This document shows, in pieces, positions 1-5,293 of a stretch of 5,417 nucleotides of DNA; the stretch's first letter is position 1; each line of letters starts with the position of its first letter. Position numbers and translations under genes: made by a program. The notes beneath the pieces were generated by a model. It had not been told where the DNA came from. It searched no databases and saw only the letters and a program-made list of their open reading frames with translations. The DNA is from Gammaproteobacteria bacterium (GTDB lineage: Bacteria > Pseudomonadota > Gammaproteobacteria > Xanthomonadales > Marinicellaceae): contig JAUHZH010000178.1 in assembly GCA_030426065.1 (NCBI GenBank), forward strand, positions 1 to 5,417. Direction: 5' to 3'.

Positions 1-984
1 GTTTTGCGCTGTGGCCGCGATGGCGTTGTTGACGATGTTGTTCATGGCCATGGGCAACAATTCATCGGCTTGGAAAACCACGTGTTCTTCGACTTCAAGG
101 TGGAATTGAATGGATGGGTGCTGCGTTGCCAAATCTAACAAAGCCGGTTTTAAAAGCAGGTCTTTGATCTGCAATGGGTCTTTGCTTTGGGTGGTGTGGG
201 CCATTTCAGACAGCACTTGTTTGCAGCGTTTGATTTGGGCATTCATCAACTTGAAGTCTTGATCGAGTTCAGGAGACTGAACATCCGCTTGTATCGCTTC
301 TGACAGCAGTTGGATGCTGTTCAGTGGAGAACCCAGTTCATGTGCCATGCTGGTCGCCAAAGTGGCCATCCTGACGAGGTTGCGGTCTTCGGACTGTTGT
401 GTCTGGAATGACAGAATGGCGGCATTTTTTTGTTGGATTTGCTTCATCAAGTGGGTGATGACCCAAATCAACATCACAGAAATCACCACAAACCCCAGCC
501 ACATTCCCAGAACATGGCTTTGCATGTCGTGTCCGTGGTGTTGTTGGTTGGCAGATTGCATGAACCACAACAAAACATAGACCAAATTGGCAGCGGTTGT
601 GATTGTCCAAGCGAACCACCGGGTTTGTTTGATGGCTGCCATCATGCAAGGAATCAAAAGGCACCAAATCAATGGATTTGAAACCCCGTCGTGAAAGGCC
701 AAAAACAAAGCCCAGACCAACAGGTCAATCCACATTTGCATGACCTGTTCATGCCAGTGTGTTGGGCGTTTGATTCCCAACAGAGCCCACACCAAATAAA
801 CCACGCCCAAAGCCACGGTCCAAAGCTCTGCTTGAGGCCATATGGCAATGTAATGGTTCAGGCATTGAATGGCCAATAAACCAACAGCCACAGTCAGTCG
901 GTATGACAACAAAATGTGCATGCAGTGGGTGGATTTCGAAAACGCAAAGCATACCACATTGGCTTTTTTGAAGTGTTCGTTCAT
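1..984 (-). CDS. regB: RegB/PrrB/RoxS-type redox sensor histidine kinase, C-terminus cut off by window edge
   Basis: This is an inner-membrane two-component kinase that in its family senses the redox state of the quinone pool or respiratory chain and phosphorylates a RegA/PrrA-type regulator. Reading from ATG 984, 328 residues are visible. Six hydrophobic segments lie at about 30-49, 54-71, 80-97, 103-118, 123-142 and 158-178. Between segments 3 and 4 is DGVSNPL (99-105), a variant of the RegB quinone-site motif GGXXNPF. The H-box is MAHELGSPLNSI with phospho-acceptor His215. Cys254 in KRCKQVL lies 39 residues further on, matching the position of the redox-active Cys of RegB. The N-box (NNIVNNA, about 315-321) is present; the G-boxes fall outside the window. 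The loop between segments 5 and 6 contains HHGHDMQSH (149-157), which is unusual. An in-frame ATG at 1005 would place the palindrome at 988-1004 inside the gene, so 984 is preferred. Neither start has a Shine-Dalgarno sequence. Family call is firm; the exact start and orthology are less so. Confidence 0.88.
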   Translation of the reverse strand, partial: MNEHFKKANVVCFAFSKSTHCMHILLSYRLTVAVGLLAIQCLNHYIAIWPQAELWTVALGVVYLVWALLGIKRPTHWHEQVMQMWIDLLVWALFLAFHDGVSNPLIWCLLIPCMMAAIKQTRWFAWTITTAANLVYVLLWFMQSANQQHHGHDMQSHVLGMWLGFVVISVMLIWVITHLMKQIQQKNAAILSFQTQQSEDRNLVRMATLATSMAHELGSPLNSIQLLSEAIQADVQSPELDQDFKLMNAQIKRCKQVLSEMAHTTQSKDPLQIKDLLLKPALLDLATQHPSIQFHLEVEEHVVFQADELLPMAMNNIVNNAIAATAQN

Positions 985-987
985 CAC

Positions 988-1004
988 TGCGACAATTTGT
1001 CGCA
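988..1004. promoter_or_regulatory. Perfect palindrome resembling a RegA/PrrA/RoxR operator
   Basis: TGCGACAA-T-TTGTCGCA has two perfect 8-base arms around one central base. Known boxes for RegA/PrrA/ActR/RoxR regulators have GCGNC and GNCGC half sites with variable spacing, and GCGAC/GTCGC here fits. It sits in the divergent region between a RegB-like kinase and the plus-strand barrel gene. Its centre (996) lies about 44 bases before the start point predicted from the -10-like TACAAT, a class II activator position. On the minus strand it ends 3 bases before the kinase ATG, where binding could block or modulate the kinase gene. That the cognate regulator binds here is inferred. Confidence 0.72.
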
Positions 1005-1027
1005 TGGTGCAGGGTGCTGGCGCTCAT

Positions 1028-1033
1028 TACAAT
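1028..1033 (+). promoter_or_regulatory. Putative -10 element (TACAAT) of the outer-membrane protein gene
   Basis: TACAAT differs from TATAAT at one base. The predicted start point is near 1040, giving a leader of about 25 bases before ATG 1065. No good -35 hexamer is found 16-18 bases upstream; the palindrome at 988-1004 ends close to that place. This is the pattern expected of an activator-dependent promoter. Called by eye only. Confidence 0.4.
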
Positions 1034-1064
1034 GTGCGCTTTTCTTATTTTGGTTCCGAACATC

Positions 1065-2069
1065 ATGAATAAAACACATTTGACCTGGGGCTTAATGGCC
1101 TTGTTGACTTCTGCATGGGCTGGCGCTGATGACAGCCCCAATGCCAACAGACATGCCCCAATTGGCGTCATGGGCGATCACACACACCAACAAGGTGAAT
1201 TCATGTTTTCATACCGATTCATGGATATGGGGATGTCAGGTATGGTCAGTGGCACTGATCACTTGTCAACGGCTGAGGTTTTGGATGATTTCATGATGTC
1301 ACCGGTGCGCATGGACATGAAAATGCACATGTTGGGTTTCATGTATGCACCCACCGACCGCTTGACTTTGATGGCCATGTTGAACCACAGTGAAAAAGAC
1401 ATGGTGATCCAAAACCGCATGGGCATGCGTTTCAGAACCCATTCATCTGGTACCGCCGACAGCAAAATCGGTGCCTTGTATCGTTTGAAAAACTGGGGGC
1501 ACAATCAACTGCACATGAATTTCAATGTCAGCGTACCCACCGGTTCCATCAACCAGCGCGACAACACACCGATGGCAGAGAACATGTTGTTGCCCTACGG
1601 CATGCAAAACAGCTCAGGCACCTATGATTACCAATTGGGACTGACTTGGAACCAATACCATGAAGGGCATGCTTGGGGTGCACAACTGATGAGCACGATC
1701 AGAACAGGCGAGAATGACGCGGGTTACCGTTTGGGTCATGAGCATGCACTCACCATTTGGGGCAGCAAAAACTTGTCTGATGCCTGGAGCCTGTCAGGCC
1801 GACTGTCAGTAAAGAACAAACAAAGCATCAAAGGCAGTGACGCCCGTTTGCAAATGATGGCCATGATGACCCCGGCCGCAAATGCTGATTTCACTGGAGG
1901 CGATTGGTTGGATGCAGCCATCGGTTTGAATTACCTGGTGATCAGTGAGGGTTGGTTTGATGGCCACCGTTTTGCCTTTGAATACAGCAGCAACATCAGT
2001 CAAGACGTCGCAGGCATCCAAATGGACCAAGGTGACATGTGGACCTTGGGCTGGCAGAAAGCTTTTTAA
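1065..2069 (+). CDS. Methionine-rich outer-membrane beta-barrel, PF13557-like 'transporter'
   Basis: The product is 334 residues from ATG 1065. The open frame extends up to ATG 1014, but 1065 is chosen because it begins a good signal peptide: MNK, a hydrophobic stretch at about 6-18, and a small-residue cleavage site near AWA/GADD (19-22). The remainder is rich in alternating aromatic and polar segments separated by short turns, and ends in Phe (GWQKAF), as usual for barrels inserted by the BAM machinery. Segments such as HAPIGVMGDHTHQQGE, MLGFMYAPTDRLTL, PTGSINQRDNTP and TGENDAGYRLG are characteristic of a family often annotated only as 'transporter' and related to the 'MetA-pathway of phenol degradation' domain. 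From memory, such genes often sit near metal-related genes. It has about 31 Met (about 9%), 18 of them in the first third, in MxM and MxxM patterns (MDMGMSGM, RMDMKMHML). No clear Shine-Dalgarno sequence precedes the start. It diverges from the kinase gene and is followed after 12 bases by a strong terminator, so it is probably a single-gene unit. Substrate is unknown; metal, especially copper, is an inference. Confidence 0.85.
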   Translation: MNKTHLTWGLMALLTSAWAGADDSPNANRHAPIGVMGDHTHQQGEFMFSYRFMDMGMSGMVSGTDHLSTAEVLDDFMMSPVRMDMKMHMLGFMYAPTDRLTLMAMLNHSEKDMVIQNRMGMRFRTHSSGTADSKIGALYRLKNWGHNQLHMNFNVSVPTGSINQRDNTPMAENMLLPYGMQNSSGTYDYQLGLTWNQYHEGHAWGAQLMSTIRTGENDAGYRLGHEHALTIWGSKNLSDAWSLSGRLSVKNKQSIKGSDARLQMMAMMTPAANADFTGGDWLDAAIGLNYLVISEGWFDGHRFAFEYSSNISQDVAGIQMDQGDMWTLGWQKAF

Positions 2070-2081
2070 CTCATTTCCCTG

Positions 2082-2127
2082 CTGACCAAAAAAAACGCCA
2101 CTTTGCTGTGGCGTTTTTTTTGGTCAG
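2082..2127. terminator. Bidirectional intrinsic terminator between convergent genes
   Basis: Two perfect 20-base arms, CTGACC-A8-CGCCAC and GTGGCG-T8-GGTCAG, flank the loop TTTGCT (2102-2107). The GC-rich inner stem GCCAC/GTGGC followed by eight T works on either strand because the tracts are symmetrical. It starts 12 bases after the barrel stop codon and ends 16 bases before the hydrolase stop codon, so it insulates both genes from convergent transcription. Confidence 0.95.
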
Positions 2128-2143
2128 GGATCCTGAACTGGAT

Positions 2144-3094
2144 TCAGTGTGAGTGGCCTTGTCCGCCACCATGGCTGTGGCCGGATCCAGAGGTCGCATG
2201 TTGGCTCAAATCATTGTACAACTGGCGCGTCATGCGCTCGGTGGTGATGAAACCCCAATTCCAATCGTCGTGGTATTTATGTAACGGGTTGTCTTTGACA
2301 ATCTGTTCAATGTCATGGCCTTTCTTGATTTCAGCCATGATGATTTTTTTACAGTCGATCAACATGTCCAAAGCTTTTTGCAAATCGGCTTTACTCGCCA
2401 AAGGACCATGCCCTGGGATGATCTTGGTTTCGTCATTGCTCATGCTGATGACTTTCATTTGGGCGTGGATGTAACCTTCCAAAGTGCCGCCCGAATCCAA
2501 ATCGATGAAAGGGAAGAGGCCATTAAAAAAGGTGTCGCCCATGTGGATCACATTGGCTTCGGTGAAATGAATCAATGCATCGCCGTCGGTGTGTGCTTGG
2601 GGCAGATGAAACACGGTGGCGGGCTGGCCATTGAAGTGGAAAGTCATGCGATCAGAAAAGGTCAAAACAGGCAGGGCTGCTTTGGGAGCGGGCACCATGC
2701 CTTCAGGGCCTTGAACCCCTTTGTCTAACATGTGTTGTCTCAGGTTTTCATGGGCAACGATGTGGGCGCCGGCTTCACTCATGGCGGCGTTGTTGCCGGC
2801 ATGGTCGCCATGGACATGGGTGTTGACCAGGTAGTCAATGGGTTTATCAGAAATGCCAGCGATGCTTTTGTTGATCAAGTCCAGTGCGTTGGGCATGCCG
2901 TCATCGATCAGCACCACCGCTTCATCGCCGACCAATAGGCCCATGTTGCCACCGATGAAGCCACCTTCGCCATACAACATGTGGATGCCAGGGACCACTT
3001 CCTGGGTGGCCACCGATACTTTGGGTGTTTCTTTGGCGATGCTGGGTGCAGCCAGGGCCGACAGCATGGCCGTCACAATGATTGCTTTCTTCAT
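2144..3094 (-). CDS. Exported metallo-beta-lactamase-fold hydrolase with His-rich C-terminal tail
   Basis: The 316-residue product starts MKKAIIVTAMLSALAAPSIA with a likely signal-peptidase cut after Ala20, so it should act in the periplasm. The MBL fold is shown by THVHGDHAGNN (His93, His95, Asp97, His98), His168 in PQAHTDGD, Asp187 in HMGDTFFNG and His229 in IPGHGPL. Together these make a complete two-metal site. Asp187 replaces the Cys of B1/B2 beta-lactamases, so a general hydrolase is more likely than an antibiotic-resistance enzyme. Residues 240-295 form a helical extension. The end, HATSGSGHSHGGGQGHSH, is a His/Gly/Ser tail that could bind or store Zn, Ni or Cu. A weak ribosome site (AAGAG) lies about 7 bases before the ATG. 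It is convergent with the barrel gene and 163 bases downstream of the diguanylate cyclase gene on the same strand. Substrate cannot be named. Confidence 0.9.
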   Translation of the reverse strand: MKKAIIVTAMLSALAAPSIAKETPKVSVATQEVVPGIHMLYGEGGFIGGNMGLLVGDEAVVLIDDGMPNALDLINKSIAGISDKPIDYLVNTHVHGDHAGNNAAMSEAGAHIVAHENLRQHMLDKGVQGPEGMVPAPKAALPVLTFSDRMTFHFNGQPATVFHLPQAHTDGDALIHFTEANVIHMGDTFFNGLFPFIDLDSGGTLEGYIHAQMKVISMSNDETKIIPGHGPLASKADLQKALDMLIDCKKIIMAEIKKGHDIEQIVKDNPLHKYHDDWNWGFITTERMTRQLYNDLSQHATSGSGHSHGGGQGHSH

Positions 3095-3130
3095 GAGTCA
3101 CTCTTGATGTTAAAAAAGCAATCATTTTAC

Positions 3131-3136
3131 ATCATA
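3131..3136 (-). promoter_or_regulatory. Possible -10 element of the hydrolase gene
   Basis: On the minus strand this reads TATGAT, one base from TATAAT, 36 bases before ATG 3094. The region where a -35 would fall reads TTTAGGACA, a poor TTGACA match, and is part of a repeated word (see 3144-3243). Called by eye; another candidate (TAAAAT, 3124-3129) lies nearby. Confidence 0.25.
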
Positions 3137-3143
3137 TGGAATG

Positions 3144-3243
3144 CTGGTGTAGTGTCCTAAACTTGGCTGGGCTGTCAGCGGACTGTGAAACTGTCCTACA
3201 CTGGTGTGTGAGGCATGGTTTCGCATCATGGAATGACACCAGT
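3144..3243. repeat. Cluster of short direct and inverted repeats in the intergenic region 3095-3257
   Basis: TGTCCTA occurs at 3153-3159 and 3192-3198, 39 bases apart. CTGGTGT occurs at 3144-3150 and 3201-3207. Its reverse complement occurs at 3236-3242, forming an 8-base inverted repeat ACTGGTGT/ACACCAGT (3200-3207 and 3236-3243) with a 28-base loop. The cluster lies upstream of the hydrolase gene and just after the diguanylate cyclase stop, so it may hold operator half sites. No T-tract follows the hairpin, so it is not an intrinsic terminator. Nothing else is apparent in this gap. Confidence 0.35.
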
Positions 3244-3257
3244 CAAGACAGCAGGTT

Positions 3258-4979
3258 TCAGGTCTGAACGACCAATTGGTTTCTGCCGTTGGCTTTGGCT
3301 TGATACAACCCTGCATCAGCTGCTTCGAACAAACGTTCAATGGGTGTTGCTGGGTGGTGGGACAGGCCGATGCTGATGGTGATGCTGTGCGTCTGATTGG
3401 ACCAGTCCCAAGCATGGCTCTCAACCAGAGCGCGCAATTTTTCCAGGGATTGTTCGGCTTCTTGTGAAGATGAAGCGGTCAAAACGACAACGAATTCTTC
3501 GCCACCATAGCGTGCCAAAATCCCGCCAGATGGTGCCCATTGGTTCATGATTTTGGCGATGGCTTGGAGCACCGCATCACCTTGGTCATGGCCCTGTTGG
3601 TCGTTGACTTGTTTGAAATGATCGATGTCGATCACCGCCAAGCTCAATGTGGCCGGTTGTGTGCCAAGAAAATGATTCATCAAAGCATCGAAATACCTGC
3701 GGTTCTTCAGCCCGGTCAGGGCGTCGGTTTGTGAGATTTTTTTCAGCCGTTCCACCAACTCGCTTTTTTCTTTGTTGGCTTGCTCCAACTGTTTTGTGCG
3801 CATGGCCACTTTGGCTTCCAAGTTGATTTTGTACTCGTTGAGCTTTTGGTAGGTCATGGCATAAGACAGGTCCGTTCTGAACTGACGCACAATCAATCGC
3901 AACATGTCCAGGTCGGCTTCATTGAAGGGCAAAGCTTGGTCGCGCATCAGCAGCAGGCGGGCAAACGTGCCATCCGAATCTATGAACGCGGCTTGCATGT
4001 GGTGAAGGGTGTTGTCGTCTATTTGATCCACAGTTGCTGCGATTCGATCGGTGGTCAACAACCCGTCCAAGCGCTCGGTCAAATCTCTGATTTCGGTGCG
4101 GTTGTCAGCCACCAAAACATGATGACTGTCTTCATCGACGGCCAACAAATAAACAGCTTGGGCATTGAACAATTGGTCACATCGGTTGCTGATGGCCTGA
4201 CACAAATGCTCCAAATTCAGGGCACTGATTTGGTGATCGGTGGCTTGATTGATTGAGATTTGTTCTTTGTTTTGGTCACTTTGGTTGAGGCTTCGATATG
4301 CCAGCAACAACACCGCGGTGAAAAAAATGAACAGGGCAAACAAAGCCGTGTCACCCAAATGAAACAACAGGGCCGACATCACCCCGACCGGGACAAACAT
4401 CAAATCAGCAAACAGGTAAGCCGATGTGAACAGGCCTTTTATTTTTTTTCGATCCAGTTTGAAGTAGCAAAAAATCATGCTGATGTTAACCGCTTGCATC
4501 AGCACCGCTGCCAATGCGATTGACCATGCGTGGTCCCATGTCAATGCCGTCAATGGCAAGTCAACACCCCATTGCAAAATCCAGGCGGCCACCAACATCA
4601 TCAAGGTGTTCATCGCCAAATTATTCAATCCGCGGATGGTGGCGACGTGGTAAGAATTCATGCGATAGGATTTGTTGATGAATGGCATCAACAAACTGGG
4701 CAAGATGTGGATGATCACCACTTCAGACAGGGGCAAGGTCAGTAACAAATGAAACTGAACCAACCGTTCCATGGAAATCAGGCCCAAGTAAGGGAATCGA
4801 ACGCCACATTGCCAGACCAATAACAAGGCGCCACCGCCCAGCAACACCGCCTCAATACTGGGCCAACTGAATGCACCCAGGGTCATTACCCATGTGCCCG
4901 CAGCTGCCAAAATCAGCATACCAACCACATACAACAGCAGTGGCTTATTGATGTATTGTTGCCATGAGTGACCCGTCAT
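3258..4979 (-). CDS. Membrane-anchored GAF-like/GGDEF diguanylate cyclase
   Basis: The 573-residue product makes the second messenger c-di-GMP from two GTP. Hydrophobic segments lie at about 14-32, 41-60, 73-93, 120-139, 152-173, 183-208 and 211-231, forming an N-terminal membrane sensor I cannot assign to a named family. A GAF-like domain covers about 255-375, followed by a helix or coiled coil (about 378-414, LEAKVAMRTKQLEQANKEKS). The GGDEF domain begins TDALTGLKNRRYFD (418-430). It contains DIDHFKQVND (metal Asp451, substrate Asn459) and the intact active-site motif RYGGEEF (GGEEF at 492-496), so catalysis is expected. The inhibitory I-site RxxD, normally just before this motif, is replaced by PSGG, so product inhibition there is unlikely. 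No EAL domain is present. ATG 4979 is chosen; an in-frame TTG at 5027 would add 16 residues but lacks a ribosome site. The hydrolase gene follows after 163 bases on the same strand; co-transcription is uncertain. Confidence 0.92.
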   Translation of the reverse strand: MTGHSWQQYINKPLLLYVVGMLILAAAGTWVMTLGAFSWPSIEAVLLGGGALLLVWQCGVRFPYLGLISMERLVQFHLLLTLPLSEVVIIHILPSLLMPFINKSYRMNSYHVATIRGLNNLAMNTLMMLVAAWILQWGVDLPLTALTWDHAWSIALAAVLMQAVNISMIFCYFKLDRKKIKGLFTSAYLFADLMFVPVGVMSALLFHLGDTALFALFIFFTAVLLLAYRSLNQSDQNKEQISINQATDHQISALNLEHLCQAISNRCDQLFNAQAVYLLAVDEDSHHVLVADNRTEIRDLTERLDGLLTTDRIAATVDQIDDNTLHHMQAAFIDSDGTFARLLLMRDQALPFNEADLDMLRLIVRQFRTDLSYAMTYQKLNEYKINLEAKVAMRTKQLEQANKEKSELVERLKKISQTDALTGLKNRRYFDALMNHFLGTQPATLSLAVIDIDHFKQVNDQQGHDQGDAVLQAIAKIMNQWAPSGGILARYGGEEFVVVLTASSSQEAEQSLEKLRALVESHAWDWSNQTHSITISIGLSHHPATPIERLFEAADAGLYQAKANGRNQLVVQT

Positions 4980-4986
4980 GGTGTTG

Positions 4987-4992
4987 ATTATA
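4987..4992 (-). promoter_or_regulatory. Possible -10 element (TATAAT) directly before the diguanylate cyclase start
   Basis: A perfect TATAAT on the minus strand ends 7 bases before ATG 4979, so transcription could begin at or next to the start codon and yield a leaderless mRNA. That would fit the lack of a Shine-Dalgarno sequence. No good -35 hexamer is found at 16-18 bases; TTAACA lies 23 bases upstream, too far for normal spacing. A chance match is possible. Confidence 0.35.
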
Positions 4993-5055
4993 AAGGAGAA
5001 GGTGGCCAGGAAGTTTGTTAAAGGCAAAAAAAAATGGTTTCGGTGACCACATCAT

Positions 5056-5080
5056 GAACGGGCTTCGACGGGCTCAGCCA
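5056..5080. repeat. REP-like intergenic element at the composition break
   Basis: The core GGGCTTCGACGGGCTCAGCC (5060-5079) resembles the widespread CTTCGACAGGCTCAG-type extragenic repeats seen in many proteobacteria and other phyla. It can form GGCT/AGCC pairing (5061-5064 with 5076-5079). Only one copy is visible here, so calling it a repeat rests on resemblance from memory. Confidence 0.4.
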
Positions 5081-5293
5081 ACAAATTTTAAAAACATCAG
5101 CAATTAAATTTTCAGAAAAAACAAAAAAAACGAAAAAAAATTGTTCGGAGAACTATTTTTCTTACAACAATCAAATTGATAATTTCCCTACTGATTTTTT
5201 GTTAAAATTCTAATGAACCAAATCTAACGGTTGATTTTATAAAAGAGGAGAAAAAATAAATAAGGTTGCTTAATATTGTATAAAATCTTTCCC

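Larger units (their letters stand above)
4980..5293. other. Non-coding stretch that crosses a sharp change in base composition
   Basis: I find no convincing gene on either strand. Left of about 5,080 the composition matches the rest of the window; right of it the DNA is very AT-rich with A-tracts at about 5,116-5,140. A small hairpin GTTC-GGA-GAAC (5143-5153) is followed by TATTTTT and could be a weak plus-strand terminator. An extended -10-like TG-T-TAAAAT lies at 5200-5208, and TTGATA at 5176-5181 is spaced too far (21 bases) to be a good -35. An AGGAG at 5246-5250 has no ATG or GTG at a usable distance. Confidence 0.6.

Noticed and set aside
314..879. Plus-strand open frames of 62-88 codons across 314-879, and minus-strand frames of 109 and 140 codons in 338-1171
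   Set aside because: They lie across the kinase coding frame, whose motifs (HELGSP, KRCKQVL, NPL, N-box) are unmistakable, or across the barrel start. Their translations show no domain features.
1003..1064. Upstream starts: ATG 1005 for the kinase (minus) and ATG 1014 or 1032 for the barrel (plus)
   Set aside because: The kinase extension would be encoded by the palindrome. The barrel extensions would put extra hydrophobic residues before a complete signal peptide starting at 1065 and would overlap the likely promoter.
2103..3107. Plus-strand open frames of 68-137 codons opposite the hydrolase gene
   Set aside because: Antisense shadows of the MBL gene; the complete metal-site motifs on the minus strand decide the coding strand.
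3200..3243. Inverted repeat ACTGGTGT/ACACCAGT as terminator of the diguanylate cyclase gene
   Set aside because: The loop is 28 bases and no T-tract follows on the minus strand; at most a weak structure or operator.
3540..4745. Plus-strand open frames up to 158 codons opposite the GGDEF gene
   Set aside because: Antisense shadows rich in His/Gln/Val from complementary Leu, Met and Asp codons; no start context and no domain pattern.
4980..5027. Upstream TTG start for the diguanylate cyclase adding 16 residues
   Set aside because: TTG is a rare start, no ribosome site precedes it, and a TATAAT falls within the added stretch; ATG 4979 begins close to the first membrane segment.
5244..5260. AAGAGGAG as a ribosome site for a gene beginning near 5255-5270
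   Set aside because: No ATG or GTG follows at 5-12 bases, and the nearest TTG (5266) meets a stop after a few codons. Probably chance in purine-rich DNA.
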